Shown: piece by piece, positions 26,144 to 35,785 of the stretch | How the letters are laid out: every line of letters begins with the position of its first letter | Position numbering within the stretch: position 1 is the first letter of the stretch | Assembly (NCBI RefSeq): GCF_000264315.1 | Contig: NZ_AJXU01000014.1 | Span: forward strand, 1 to 64,000 | Direction: 5' to 3' | Length of the DNA stretch: 64,000 bases | DNA from: Rhodanobacter fulvus Jip2 | GTDB lineage: Bacteria; Pseudomonadota; Gammaproteobacteria; Xanthomonadales; Rhodanobacteraceae | Position numbers and translations under genes: made by a program | The notes under the pieces: model-generated | Seen by the model: the letters and a program-made list of their open reading frames with translations, nothing else | What the model was told of the DNA's origin: nothing | The model's database searches: none

Positions 26144-26749
26144 ATGCCCAAGACATCGACCCAGCGCCTGGGCATTTTCGTGGTTCTCGCCGTGGTGATG
26201 GCCGCCACCCGCATGCATCACTCGATCCTGCATCACTTCGATGCGCTGCCGGACGCGTCATGGGGCATTTTCTTCCTGGCCGGTTTCTGGCTGCGTGGGG
26301 CGGGCCGCTGGGCCTTTCCGTTGTTGATGGCCGAAGCGGTGCTGATCGATTACCTGGTGATTTCCGGCCAGGGCCTGAATTTCTGGAGCCATTACTGCAT
26401 GTCGGCGGCCTACCTGGCCTTGCTGCCTGCCTACTTCAGCCTGTGGATGGGCGGCAGCCTGCTGGCGCGTTATCAGGTGGGCCTGCGGTTGCAGACGCTG
26501 GGCATGGCCGCGGTGGCTTTTCTGGCGAGCTGGGCCGTCTGCTATCTGCTGTCCAACGGCAGCTTCTACTGGCTGAGCGACAGCGTGCCGCTGCCCCGCA
26601 GCATGGCCGCGTGGTCGGCCAACATGGCGGACTGGTACCTGCCGTTCCTGCAGACCACGGCCTTGTACGTGGGCATCGGCGCCGTGCTGCATGTGCTGGC
26701 GACGCAGGTGTCGCGCGCGCTGAACGGCGCGGCTCACTCGTCCCGCTGA
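26144..26749 (+). CDS. Unknown integral membrane protein beside a cobalamin adenosyltransferase
   Basis: A 201-residue protein with about five hydrophobic segments (around 9-25, 40-62, 75-95, 112-133, 158-185). I do not recognise the family. A histidine-containing stretch (MHHSILHHFDALP, 24-36) follows the first segment. The cobalamin adenosyltransferase starts 6 nt downstream, so the two are one transcription unit, which makes a role in cobalamin or corrinoid uptake possible. No cobalamin riboswitch can fit in the 84-nt upstream gap. GGAG lies before the start. Confidence 0.8.
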   Translation: MPKTSTQRLGIFVVLAVVMAATRMHHSILHHFDALPDASWGIFFLAGFWLRGAGRWAFPLLMAEAVLIDYLVISGQGLNFWSHYCMSAAYLALLPAYFSLWMGGSLLARYQVGLRLQTLGMAAVAFLASWAVCYLLSNGSFYWLSDSVPLPRSMAAWSANMADWYLPFLQTTALYVGIGAVLHVLATQVSRALNGAAHSSR

Positions 26750-26755
26750 TCGGCA

Positions 26756-27331
26756 ATGGGCAACCGGCTGTCGCGGATCTACACCCGGACCGGCGATGAC
26801 GGCAGCACCGGGCTGGGCGATGGTTCGCGGGTGGGCAAGGATTCGCTGCGGGTCACCGCCTACGGCACCGTCGACGAGCTCAACAGCACGATCGGCATGG
26901 TGCTGGCCACTGACGGCGTGCCGGATGAAGTACGCGAAGTCCTGACCCAGGTGCAGCACGACCTGTTCGACCTGGGCGGCGAGCTGTGCATTCCCGGCAT
27001 GGAGATGGTGCAGGACAGCGACATCGCACGGCTGGAGTCGACCCTGGACGATCTCAACGAACCGCTGCCGCCACTGAAGGAATTCATCCTGCCCGGCGGC
27101 GGCATGGCGGCCGCCTGCGGCCACCTGGCGCGCACGGTCTGCCGCCGCGCCGAACGCGAAGTGGTGGCACTGGCACGCGCGGAAGACATCCGTGCGCAGC
27201 CGCAGCGCTATCTGAACCGGCTGTCCGACCTGCTGTTCGTGATCTGCCGCGTGCTGGCGCGCGCCAGCGGTCATGGCGAAGTGCTGTGGCAGCACGAACG
27301 CCGGCGGAAGCCCAAACCCGCCGCGGAATAG
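26756..27331 (+). CDS. PduO-type ATP:cob(I)alamin adenosyltransferase
   Basis: Converts cob(I)alamin to adenosylcobalamin. The 191-residue sequence carries the family signatures RIYTRTGDDGSTGLGDGSRVGKDSLRV (ATP-binding N-terminus), GTVDELNS, and RTVCRRAEREVVAL with YLNRLSDLLFVICR near the C-terminus. The start MGNRLSRIYT follows the membrane gene by 6 nt. The histone-deacetylase-like gene comes 8 nt later. No other cobalamin gene is in the window, so this may serve salvage of imported cobalamin. Confidence 0.93.
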   Translation: MGNRLSRIYTRTGDDGSTGLGDGSRVGKDSLRVTAYGTVDELNSTIGMVLATDGVPDEVREVLTQVQHDLFDLGGELCIPGMEMVQDSDIARLESTLDDLNEPLPPLKEFILPGGGMAAACGHLARTVCRRAEREVVALARAEDIRAQPQRYLNRLSDLLFVICRVLARASGHGEVLWQHERRRKPKPAAE

Positions 27332-27339
27332 ACCGCCGG

Positions 27340-28260
27340 ATGATGCGGCTCTACACCCATGCCGATTGTCTGCAGCACGCTGGCGGCCTCGATCACGCCG
27401 AACGCCCTGCCCGCCTGCGCGCCGTGCTGCAGGCGCTGGACCACGACCGCTTTGCCGCACTCGATCGCATCGAGGCGCCACGCGCCAGCCGCGAACAGTT
27501 GTTGCGCGTGCACAGCGCCGCCCACGTCGATCGCATCCTGGCCCACGCCGGCGACAGCGAGTTGCACGCACTGGATGAGGACACCTGGATCGGCCCCGGC
27601 TCGGTCGAGGCGGCATTGCGCGCGGCCGGCGCCGTGGCGGCGGCGGTCGATGCGGTGATCGGCGGGCAGTGCGAGGCCGCGTTCTGCGCGGTGCGGCCGC
27701 CGGGCCACCACGCCACCCGCGATGAGGCGATGGGGTTCTGCCTGTTCAACAACGTAGCCGTGGGCGCGGCCCAGGCGTTCGCCGTGCACGGCTTGAAGCG
27801 GGTGGCGATCGCCGACTTCGATGTCCACCACGGCAATGGCACCCAGGCCATTTTCGAGCGCGAGCCGCGCGTGCTGTTCCTGTCCAGCCACCAGTCGCCG
27901 CTGTATCCCTCCAGCGGCGCCGAGGACGAATGCGGTGTGGGCAATATCGTCAACGGCACGCTGTCACCCGGCGCCGGCTCGCTGGAGTTCCGCGAGTTGT
28001 GGACGCACCGGCTGCTGCCGCGGCTGCACGCATTCAAGCCGCAACTGGTGCTGGTGTCGGCGGGTTTCGACGCACACCGGCAGGATCCGCTGGCCGACCT
28101 CCGGCTGGGCCAGGAGGACTACGCCTGGATCACCGATCAACTGCAGGCACTGGCCCGGCGCCATGCCGGCGGCCGGATCGTCTCCACGCTGGAAGGCGGC
28201 TACGACCTCGGCGCCCTGGCCGCCAGCGTCAGCGCCCATGTCGGCGCGCTGATGGCGTGA
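27340..28260 (+). CDS. Histone deacetylase-family protein
   Basis: A 306-residue class II HDAC/acetoin-utilisation-like hydrolase. The zinc site and active site are intact: AVRPPGHHATRDEAMGFCLFNN (catalytic His-His), IADFDVHHGNGTQ (metal Asp and His), and SAGFDAHRQDPLA (second metal Asp), with LEGGYDLGAL at the end. Bacterial homologues deacetylate polyamines or proteins; the substrate here is not known. Tandem ATGs occur at 27340 and 27343. It lies 8 nt after the adenosyltransferase gene and is convergent with msrB. Confidence 0.9.
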   Translation: MMRLYTHADCLQHAGGLDHAERPARLRAVLQALDHDRFAALDRIEAPRASREQLLRVHSAAHVDRILAHAGDSELHALDEDTWIGPGSVEAALRAAGAVAAAVDAVIGGQCEAAFCAVRPPGHHATRDEAMGFCLFNNVAVGAAQAFAVHGLKRVAIADFDVHHGNGTQAIFEREPRVLFLSSHQSPLYPSSGAEDECGVGNIVNGTLSPGAGSLEFRELWTHRLLPRLHAFKPQLVLVSAGFDAHRQDPLADLRLGQEDYAWITDQLQALARRHAGGRIVSTLEGGYDLGALAASVSAHVGALMA

Positions 28261-28287
28261 CCGGAACGCCGAGGCCTTGTCGGGCCA

Positions 28288-28686
28288 TCAGGCCGGCTTG
28301 AAATCCAGCGCGGTCGAGTTGATGCAGTAGCGCAGACCGGTCGGTGGCGGGCCATCGGGGAAGACGTGGCCCAGGTGCGAATCGCAGCGCGCACACACGA
28401 CTTCGGTGCGGCGCATGCCGTGGCTGTCGTCGGACAGCTCGGCCACCGCCGCCGGCGCGATCGGCTGGAAATAGCTGGGCCAGCCACAGCCGGACCGGAA
28501 CTTGCTGTCCGACCCGAACAGCTCGGCCTGGCAGGCCGCGCAAACGTAGGTGCCCGCGGCATCATGCTCATAGAACTTGCCACTGAACGGTGCCTCGGTT
28601 GCCGAACAGCGACAGGTGGCATATTGCTCGGGGCTCAATTGCGCCCGCCATTCGGCGTCCGACTTGGTGATTTTCTGTTCGGCCAT
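28288..28686 (-). CDS. msrB: Peptide-methionine (R)-S-oxide reductase
   Basis: Repairs methionine R-sulfoxides in the cytosol. The 132-residue protein has the structural zinc Cys pairs CAAC and CARC, the domain core [11 protein letters not shown] and [22 protein letters not shown] with the catalytic Cys in RYCIN, and [12 protein letters not shown] with the resolving Cys. The start [13 protein letters not shown] was chosen; longer frames upstream run antisense to lptD. It is divergent from lptD with a 94-nt shared promoter region. Confidence 0.95.
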   Translation of the reverse strand: MAEQKITKSDAEWRAQLSPEQYATCRCSATEAPFSGKFYEHDAAGTYVCAACQAELFGSDSKFRSGCGWPSYFQPIAPAAVAELSDDSHGMRRTEVVCARCDSHLGHVFPDGPPPTGLRYCINSTALDFKPA

Positions 28687-28780
28687 GCTGAATCCTCGAT
28701 CGGTTTCGAAAGTACCCGCCTGCCTTACATGGGGTCTTTCTGCTAGCTTAACGAGCCTTCGAAGTCGGCAGAATCCCATT

Positions 28781-31123
28781 GTGACGCGCAAGCTACCCCC
28801 ACGACGCCTGCTGGCCGTTGCCGCCGCACTCGCCCTGATTGGCCACCAGGCCAGCGCGGAAACCGCGCAACCAGGCCCCGCCACCGCCGATAGCGCCGAT
28901 ACCGCATGCCCGCTGGGCACCTTCCATTGCCCGCCCAAGCCGCCCAGCTACGCGATGTGTCGGCCCAACGCGATGCTCGACTTCTACGACCCCACGCTGA
29001 GTCGTGACCCAAGCCTGCGCGAAACCAGCCCCACCAGCGTGCTGGCGCAGCACGTGGACAGCTCCGACCAGTCGGTCTACCACCTTTCCGGCGACGTCAA
29101 ACTCGACCGCGCCGACCAGAAGCTGCAGGCCGACAGCCTCGATTACAACAACGTCAGCACCGACTACGACGCCCGTGGCAACGTGCGCTACCAGGAAGCG
29201 GGCCAGCTGCTTTCCGCCAGCCACATGCAGGGCAACACCAACGCCAGCCACGGCATCGCCCATGACGTGCGCTACCAGATGCTGGACGCGCGCGGCAACG
29301 GCGTCGCCGAGCAGGGCCAGATGTTCGACGCCCAGCGCACCCGCTACACCCGCGCCACCTATTCCACCTGCGACGTGGGTCACCACGTGTGGGAATTCCG
29401 CGCCAAATCGATCGCCATCGACAAGACCACCGGCGTGGGCGTGGCGCGCAACGCCACCATGCGCGTGGGCAAGGTGCCGTTTCTGTACCTGCCGTACATC
29501 TCCTTTCCGGTGAACGACCAGCGCAAGAGCGGCTTCCTGTACCCGGTCTTCGGCAAGAGCAGCCGCGGCGGCTTCGAGCTCAGCACGCCGTACTACCTGA
29601 ACCTGGCGCCGAACTACGACGCCACCCTGGACCCGCGCATCTACACCGCGCGCGGCCCGATGCTGGGCGGTGAATTCCGCTATCTGTTCCCGCGCACCCG
29701 CGGCCAGTTCAACGTGCAGTACGTGCCGGACGATCGCGGTGAGCGGGTTGGCCTCGAAGATACCAAGGACACGGAACGTTACCTGGTCAACTTCAGCAAC
29801 GTCACCAGGCTGTGGGGGAGCTGGAATCTGATCAGCTCGATCAACCGGGCCTCGGACAGCGGCTACTACTACGATTACGGCGAAGACCTGGCGACCACGG
29901 GCGCCGTGGTGCGCACGCTCAGTTCCAACGTGGCCGTGCGCGGTGCGGGAAAGTGGTGGAGTGCGGCCGTGGGCGCCACCGTCTACCAGAACGTAAACCC
30001 GTTCGTGACCGACGCGTCGCTGCAATACCGGCAACTTCCCTACGCGACGTTCTCGATGGATGTGCCGCTGGCGCCGTGGCTTGAATTCGGCATGGATACC
30101 GAGGCGGTCGCCTTTCGCAAGCCCGGCTACATCGAGGGTGAGCGCGAGGATCTGTACCCCTACCTGGCCGCTTATTTCGGCACCCCCGCGTGGTTCGTGC
30201 GACCCAAACTGGCGTACAGATATACCGCCTACCAGTTGAACGACGACTATTCGAAATACGGTGCCCGGTTCACCGAGCAATCGCCCACCCGCGCGCTGCC
30301 CATCGTCAGCGTCGACAGCGGGCTGGTGTTCGATCGCAGCACGTCGCTGTTCGGCAGCAGCTACACCCAGACGCTGGAACCGCGGCTGTATTACCTGTAC
30401 GTGCCCTACCGCAACCAGAACAACCTGCCGGTGTTCGACACCCGGTTGATGTCTTTCGATTACTGGCAGCTGTTTTCGCCGAACCAGTTTTCAGGCGCCG
30501 ACCGGCAGATGGACGCCAACAACCTCACCGCGGCGCTGACCAGCCGGCTGCTGGACGAGAACGGCGTGGAGCGGATGTCGGTCAGCCTGGGACAGATCCA
30601 CTATTTCTCGCCGCAGCGTGTCGTCGGAAACGACTGGGTGCACTCGGCCTACGTGGCCCAGTTCGGCCTGCAGCTGAGCGACCGCTGGCGGTTGAACAGC
30701 AGCTACCAGTGGAGTCCGAATACCCGGAAGACCGAAATGGGCTCGTTTGAATTGCAGCGCCGCGTCGGCGACGACGGCATCCTCAACGTGTCCTACCACT
30801 ATCGCCGCAACCTGCTGGAACAATATGGCGTTTCGGGAGTCTACCCACTCTCCGACCGCTGGCGGCTGGTGGGCGCGGTGGCGTGGTCGGTGCCCGATGG
30901 CCATTCGGTGGAAGCCGCGGCCGGCGTGCAGTACGACAGCTGCTGTGTGGCGTTGCGGCTGGTTGAACGCAATTACGTGAAGCAGAGCGGCTACGGCCTC
31001 CCTGCCGGCAGCGGCAACCAGCGCGACAACGCGATCATGTTCGAAATCGTCTTCAAGGGCCTCGGCTCATCCGGCCATCAGATCGACTCGCTCTTGCAGC
31101 GTGATATTCTCGGCTATCAATAA
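28781..31123 (+). CDS. lptD: LPS-assembly outer-membrane protein LptD
   Basis: Inserts lipopolysaccharide into the outer leaflet of the outer membrane together with LptE. The 780-residue length fits. A signal peptide ([25 protein letters not shown]) is followed by an N-terminal OstA jellyroll (about 70-215; [22 protein letters not shown]...) and a large beta barrel. The disulfide cysteines are present: three near residues 47-64 and the CC pair in [15 protein letters not shown] near the C-terminus. The start is GTG, as no in-frame ATG lies nearby. It is the first gene of lptD-surA-pdxA-ksgA-apaG-apaH. Confidence 0.95.
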   Translation: MTRKLPPRRLLAVAAALALIGHQASAETAQPGPATADSADTACPLGTFHCPPKPPSYAMCRPNAMLDFYDPTLSRDPSLRETSPTSVLAQHVDSSDQSVYHLSGDVKLDRADQKLQADSLDYNNVSTDYDARGNVRYQEAGQLLSASHMQGNTNASHGIAHDVRYQMLDARGNGVAEQGQMFDAQRTRYTRATYSTCDVGHHVWEFRAKSIAIDKTTGVGVARNATMRVGKVPFLYLPYISFPVNDQRKSGFLYPVFGKSSRGGFELSTPYYLNLAPNYDATLDPRIYTARGPMLGGEFRYLFPRTRGQFNVQYVPDDRGERVGLEDTKDTERYLVNFSNVTRLWGSWNLISSINRASDSGYYYDYGEDLATTGAVVRTLSSNVAVRGAGKWWSAAVGATVYQNVNPFVTDASLQYRQLPYATFSMDVPLAPWLEFGMDTEAVAFRKPGYIEGEREDLYPYLAAYFGTPAWFVRPKLAYRYTAYQLNDDYSKYGARFTEQSPTRALPIVSVDSGLVFDRSTSLFGSSYTQTLEPRLYYLYVPYRNQNNLPVFDTRLMSFDYWQLFSPNQFSGADRQMDANNLTAALTSRLLDENGVERMSVSLGQIHYFSPQRVVGNDWVHSAYVAQFGLQLSDRWRLNSSYQWSPNTRKTEMGSFELQRRVGDDGILNVSYHYRRNLLEQYGVSGVYPLSDRWRLVGAVAWSVPDGHSVEAAAGVQYDSCCVALRLVERNYVKQSGYGLPAGSGNQRDNAIMFEIVFKGLGSSGHQIDSLLQRDILGYQ

Positions 31124-31146
31124 TCGCATTACGCGGGCTTTCATCG

Positions 31147-32481
31147 ATGAAGCAACTCCTCGCCTCCCTGCTGCTCGCCCTGGCGATCGCGCTCCCGGCC
31201 CATGCCCAGTTGCTGGCGCCTGCTGCACCGGCCAGCCAGCCGCTGGATCGCATCGTGGCGGTGGTGGACGAGGATGTGGTCCTGCAGAGCGAGCTGGACC
31301 AGGCCGTGGCCTCGGTACAGCAGCAGTACGCCGCCCATCCCGAACAGTTGCCGCCGCAGCAGGTCCTGCAGAAACAGGTGTTGAACCGCCTGGTGCTGAT
31401 GAAACTGCAGATCGCGAAGGCACACGAGCAGGGCATTCGCGTATCCGATGCCGACGTCGACCAGGCCGTCGCGGCCGTGGCGGCGCAGAACAGGATCACG
31501 CCGGAACAACTGCGCATGGAAGTGGAACGCAGCGGCGACAGCTATGCGGCATTCCGCAGCCAGCTGAGCGATCAGCTGATGGTGCAGCGCCTGCGCCAGA
31601 GCGTGGTGCAGAGTGCGGTCACGGTCACCGACAGCGAGATCAACAACCTGCTGAGCAGCCCCACCTACAAGGCCGGTGAAGTCCATCTGGCCCACATCCA
31701 GATCAGCATCCCCGGCGGCGCCGACGCGGCGGCCATCCAGGCCAGCGCGCAGAAAGCGCAGCAGGCACTCGATGCCATCAAGGGCGGGATGGATTTCAAC
31801 GCCGCGGCGATCCGCTACTCCGACGCCCCCGATGCGCTCGATGGCGGCGACCTGGGCTGGCGCAAGCTCGACGAGATCCCGCCGGCATTCGCCGAAACGC
31901 TGGCGCCCATGAAGCCCGGCGACGTCAGCAACGCACTGCGAGGCCCCACCGGCTTCCACATCCTGAAGCTGATCGGGCAACGCGAGCCCAGCAAGCAGAT
32001 CGTCACCGAGTTCCACGCACGGCAGATCCTGATCAAGCCCAGCGAACTGATGACGCCGGCCCAGGCCGAGCAGAAAGCGCGCGACCTGTACGACCGCATC
32101 GTCAACAAGCATGAAGACTTCGCCAAGCTGGCTAAGGAAGATTCCGACGACGACACCACCGCCAATGCCGGCGGCGACATGGACTGGTTCCCGCAGAAGG
32201 CCTGGGGCGCGACCATTGCCGCGCAGCTGGGCAACCTGAAGGACGGTGAGGTGTCCCAACCGTTCCAGAGCGAAGCGGGCTGGCACATCCTGGAGCGTCT
32301 TGGCACGCGCCAGAGCGACCAGACCGTCGAGCTTGAGCGCGGCGAGGCGCGCCAGGCCATCGGCAATCGCAAGGCCGAGCAGGCCTACGACGACTATCTG
32401 CGCGACATCCGCTCCAATGCCTACGTGCACATCGTCGTGCCCGAGTTGCGCGACGCCGACACCGACAGCGCTTCCTCGTAA
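31147..32481 (+). CDS. surA: Periplasmic chaperone/peptidyl-prolyl isomerase SurA
   Basis: Escorts unfolded outer-membrane proteins to the BAM complex. The 444-residue protein has a signal peptide (MKQLLASLLLALAIALPAHA), the N-terminal chaperone domain (PLDRIVAVVDEDVVLQSELDQAV...), two parvulin domains (about 178-280, HLAHIQISIPGG...GDLGWRKLDEIPPAF; and 290-395, FHARQILIKPSE...GGDMDWFPQ) and a C-terminal helix. It follows lptD after 23 nt, the same order as in E. coli. Confidence 0.95.
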   Translation: MKQLLASLLLALAIALPAHAQLLAPAAPASQPLDRIVAVVDEDVVLQSELDQAVASVQQQYAAHPEQLPPQQVLQKQVLNRLVLMKLQIAKAHEQGIRVSDADVDQAVAAVAAQNRITPEQLRMEVERSGDSYAAFRSQLSDQLMVQRLRQSVVQSAVTVTDSEINNLLSSPTYKAGEVHLAHIQISIPGGADAAAIQASAQKAQQALDAIKGGMDFNAAAIRYSDAPDALDGGDLGWRKLDEIPPAFAETLAPMKPGDVSNALRGPTGFHILKLIGQREPSKQIVTEFHARQILIKPSELMTPAQAEQKARDLYDRIVNKHEDFAKLAKEDSDDDTTANAGGDMDWFPQKAWGATIAAQLGNLKDGEVSQPFQSEAGWHILERLGTRQSDQTVELERGEARQAIGNRKAEQAYDDYLRDIRSNAYVHIVVPELRDADTDSASS

Positions 32482-32491
32482 TACCCGCGAC

Positions 32492-33547
32492 ATGCCGATG
32501 TCCCTGCCACGGCTCGCCCTCACCGCGGGCGAACCCGCGGGCGTCGGCCCCGAACTGCTGATCCGGCTGGCGGCCACGCCGCTGGCCGCCACGCTGGTGG
32601 CGATCACCGATCGCGCCCTGCTGCAACGCGCGGCCGCACGATGCGGCGTGGCGATCGAATTGATCGACGACGATGGCAGCGCACCCGCCGATCGCGCGGC
32701 GGGCACTCTCCGCGTTCGGCATGTGCCGCTGGAAGCGGAAGAAGTTCCGGGCCAGCCCGATCCCCGCAACGCCGGGCACGTGCTGACCACCCTCGCCACC
32801 GCCGCCGACGGCTGCATGGCGGGAAGCTATGCCGCGGTGGTCACCGCGCCGCTGCAGAAATCATCGATCAACGACGCAGGCATTCCCTTCAGCGGACACA
32901 CCGAGTTCTTCGCCGAACGGGCGCAGGCCGACGTGGTGATGATGCTGGCCAGCCCCGAGCTGCGGGTGGCGCTGGCAACGACCCATCTGCCGCTGCGCGC
33001 GGTCGCGGATGCAATCACCACCCCGTTGCTGACCCGTGTGCTGCGCATCGTGCATGCCGAGTTGCGCGGGAAGTTCGGCTTGCCGCATCCCCGTATCGCC
33101 GTGCTGGGCATCAACCCCCATGCAGGCGAAGGCGGGCATATGGGGCGCGAGGAAATCGACACCGTGATTCCCGTGCTGGAGCAGCTACGCGCCGAGGGCA
33201 TGCAATTGCTGGGGCCGCTCCCCGCCGACACCGCCTTCGTGCCGACCATGCGTCCGCGCTACGACGCGGTGCTGGCGATGTACCACGACCAGGCGCTGCC
33301 GGTGCTGAAGAGCGAGGCGTTCGACCGCACCGTCAACCTCACGCTCGGCCTGCCATTCATCCGCACCTCGGTCGATCACGGCACCGCGCTGGACCTGGCC
33401 GGCAGCGGCCGCGCCGATCCCTCCAGCCTGATCGCCGCGGCCAACATGGCATTGGATCTGGTGGCCCGTCGCGCCCTTCATCCCTTCCCTCCTCCCGGGG
33501 GAGATGAGCGCGATGACGGATCCGTCCTGCCGGGAACGACCACGTGA
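32492..33547 (+). CDS. pdxA: 4-hydroxythreonine-4-phosphate dehydrogenase
   Basis: NAD-dependent step of pyridoxal phosphate synthesis. The 351-residue enzyme shows LALTAGEPAGVGPELL, the substrate and metal-binding histidines in SGHTEFFAE and MYHDQALPVLK, and NLTLGLPFIRTSVDHGTALDLAG near the end. After the normal terminus (ALDLVARRALH) a proline/glycine-rich tail of about 20 residues is added. The stop TGA overlaps the ksgA GTG start (GTGA). ATG 32492 was chosen; ATG 32498 is an alternative. Confidence 0.94.
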   Translation: MPMSLPRLALTAGEPAGVGPELLIRLAATPLAATLVAITDRALLQRAAARCGVAIELIDDDGSAPADRAAGTLRVRHVPLEAEEVPGQPDPRNAGHVLTTLATAADGCMAGSYAAVVTAPLQKSSINDAGIPFSGHTEFFAERAQADVVMMLASPELRVALATTHLPLRAVADAITTPLLTRVLRIVHAELRGKFGLPHPRIAVLGINPHAGEGGHMGREEIDTVIPVLEQLRAEGMQLLGPLPADTAFVPTMRPRYDAVLAMYHDQALPVLKSEAFDRTVNLTLGLPFIRTSVDHGTALDLAGSGRADPSSLIAAANMALDLVARRALHPFPPPGGDERDDGSVLPGTTT

Positions 33548-34332
33548 ACGCGCGCCCCAAGAAAAGCTTCGGCCAGCACTTCCTGCACGACAGCCGCTAC
33601 ATCGACCGCATCGTCAGCGCCATGGCGCCGCGCGCCACCGACTTCGTGCTGGAAATCGGCCCTGGCGAGGGCGCGCTGACACTGCCGCTGCTGACGGCGG
33701 CCGGCAAGCTCACCGCCATCGAACTGGACACCGACCTGATCCCGGCGCTGCAGGTGCGCGCGGCCAGCGTCGGCGAGCTGCAGATCATCCATGCCGACGT
33801 CCTGAAGGTCGATTTCACCGCGCTGGCGCAGCGCCATGGCGTCGATCGGCTGCGTATCGCCGGCAACCTGCCGTACTACATCTCCAGCCCGATCCTGTTC
33901 CATTGCGTCGAGCACTTCGGTGCGATCGCGGACATGCACTTCATGCTGCAGAAGGAAGTGGTCGAACGGATGGCCGCCGAACCCGGCAGCAAGGTCTACG
34001 GCCGGCTGTCGGTGATGTTGCAACTGGCCTGCCGCGTGGAGCCGCTGTTCACCGTGCCGCCCGAAGCCTTCCGGCCGCCGCCCAAGGTGGAATCGGCGGT
34101 GGTGCGACTGGTGCCGCTGGCGCCGCAGGATCGCCACGATGCCGATGCGGGCGACGTCTACACCGTGGTCAAGGCGGCCTTCGCGCAGCGGCGCAAGACC
34201 CTCAACAATGCGCTCAAGCAACTGATGGACACCGAGGCGATCCGCCGTGCCGGGGTCGAGCCGGGTGCCCGCGCCGAGACGCTCGCGCCCGGGGATTTCG
34301 TGCGACTGGCGAAAATCTACGGCGGCCAGTGA
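33544..34332 (+). CDS. ksgA: 16S rRNA dimethyladenosine transferase
   Basis: Dimethylates two adjacent adenosines in the helix 45 loop of 16S rRNA during small-subunit maturation. The 262-residue protein has KKSFGQHFLHD, the SAM motif EIGPGEGALTLPLL, the acidic ELDTDLIP and the catalytic NLPYYISSPI. The start codon is GTG and overlaps the pdxA stop by 4 nt, indicating translational coupling. apaG follows after 75 nt. Confidence 0.96.
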   Translation: MNARPKKSFGQHFLHDSRYIDRIVSAMAPRATDFVLEIGPGEGALTLPLLTAAGKLTAIELDTDLIPALQVRAASVGELQIIHADVLKVDFTALAQRHGVDRLRIAGNLPYYISSPILFHCVEHFGAIADMHFMLQKEVVERMAAEPGSKVYGRLSVMLQLACRVEPLFTVPPEAFRPPPKVESAVVRLVPLAPQDRHDADAGDVYTVVKAAFAQRRKTLNNALKQLMDTEAIRRAGVEPGARAETLAPGDFVRLAKIYGGQ

Positions 34333-34407
34333 CCCTTCCTGCATCCTCGTGTGCGATTGCGCCACGCGCCGTGCCCCATGCACGGCGACAAGCCCTACAA
34401 TCCGGAC

Positions 34408-34791
34408 ATGACTGAGAAATCTTCCTACACGATCGATGTGCAGGTCGAAACACGTTTCGTCCCCGATCAATCCAAACCCGGCGACAACCGCTACGTTTTC
34501 GCCTACACCATCACGCTGCGCAACGCCGGCGATGTGCCCGCGCGATTGCTCACGCGGCACTGGATGATCACCGACGCGAACGGCAAGGTCGACGAAGTGC
34601 GCGGCGACGGCGTGGTCGGCGAGCAGCCGTGGATTCGCCCCGGCGACGCCTTCGAATACACCTCCGGCGCGGTGCTGGAAACCTCGGTGGGTACGATGGG
34701 CGGCAGCTACCAGATGCTGGCCGACGACGGCACCGAATTCGACGCGCCCATTCCCACCTTCACCCTGTCCATTCCGCGTACGCTGCATTGA
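34408..34791 (+). CDS. apaG: ApaG domain protein
   Basis: A 127-residue fibronectin-III-like fold protein of the ApaG family, with YTIDVQVETRFVPDQSKPGDNRYVFAYTITLRN and GTMGGSYQM as the most conserved stretches. Its biochemical role in bacteria is not firmly known; it is usually found with ksgA and apaH, as here. The start MTEKSSYTIDV was preferred over ATGs 10 and 19 codons upstream, since it matches the family length of about 125. Confidence 0.93.
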   Translation: MTEKSSYTIDVQVETRFVPDQSKPGDNRYVFAYTITLRNAGDVPARLLTRHWMITDANGKVDEVRGDGVVGEQPWIRPGDAFEYTSGAVLETSVGTMGGSYQMLADDGTEFDAPIPTFTLSIPRTLH

Positions 34792-34806
34792 TGGACGCGT
34801 TCTGAC

Positions 34807-35658
34807 ATGGCCACCTACGCCATTGGCGACGTGCAGGGTTGCTATCCCGAGTTGCAACGGCTGCTGGAGAAGCTGCGTTTCGATACGGCGCAGGACGAGC
34901 TGTGGTTTTGCGGCGACCTCGTCAACCGTGGCGGGCAGTCGCTGGAGACGTTGCGGCTGATCCATCAACTGCGCGAATCCAGCGTGGTCACGCTGGGCAA
35001 TCACGACCTGAGCCTGCTGGCAATCGCCCAGCGCAAGCCGGACGCGCAGGCGCGGGTGAATCCCGAATTGCGCGAAGTCCTGTTTGCGCATGACGCGCCG
35101 GTGCTGTTCGAGTGGATGCGCTCGCAGAAGCTGCTGCATCACGACGAGAAGCTCAACTGGACGATGATCCATGCGGGCCTGGCGCCGATCTGGACCTTGC
35201 GCCAGGCCCAGCGGGCGGCGCAGGAGGTGGAACGTGAGCTCTCCAGTCCGCGCCATCCCCGGCTGCTGCGCAACCTTTTCGGCAACCGCCCCGCCGTCTG
35301 GTCCAGCCGCCTGCAGGGCATGGATCGCCACCGCGCCACCATCAACACGTTGACCCGCATGCGCTATTGCGACGTCAACGGCCGCATCGATTTCGACGCC
35401 AAGGGTGTGCCCGGCACACAGAAACCCGGGCTTTATCCCTGGTTCGAGGTGCCCGGCATGCGCCGGCGCGATACGCGCATCGTTTGCGGCCACTGGTCGG
35501 CGCTGGACCGCTTCGCCGGCTTTGGCGTCCACGCCATCGATACCGGCTGCGTCTGGGGCGGCAAGCTCACCGCGCTGCGACTGGATGCCGAAGAACTCCA
35601 GTACATCACGGTCGACGCGGAACCCCATCGCGTACGTCCACCCGGCGGCGGCGACTGA
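34807..35658 (+). CDS. apaH: Bis(5'-nucleosyl)-tetraphosphatase, symmetrical
   Basis: Splits Ap4A into two ADP. The 283-residue metallophosphatase has all metal-site motifs: AIGDVQGCYPEL, WFCGDLVNRGGQSLETL, TLGNHDLSLL, MIHAGLAPIW and CGHWSALDR. It is the last gene of the lptD operon, 15 nt after apaG. Confidence 0.96.
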   Translation: MATYAIGDVQGCYPELQRLLEKLRFDTAQDELWFCGDLVNRGGQSLETLRLIHQLRESSVVTLGNHDLSLLAIAQRKPDAQARVNPELREVLFAHDAPVLFEWMRSQKLLHHDEKLNWTMIHAGLAPIWTLRQAQRAAQEVERELSSPRHPRLLRNLFGNRPAVWSSRLQGMDRHRATINTLTRMRYCDVNGRIDFDAKGVPGTQKPGLYPWFEVPGMRRRDTRIVCGHWSALDRFAGFGVHAIDTGCVWGGKLTALRLDAEELQYITVDAEPHRVRPPGGGD

Positions 35659-35785
35659 GTCCATCGCATCGCGTGTTGCACGGCATCGGCTGTACCCACC
35701 CGAGCATCCGGGACGCGGCGCATTGACCGATGCAAACGCGTCGCGTCGCGTGCTAGTTTGCTGCTCCGCAACATGAGCGAGCGCC

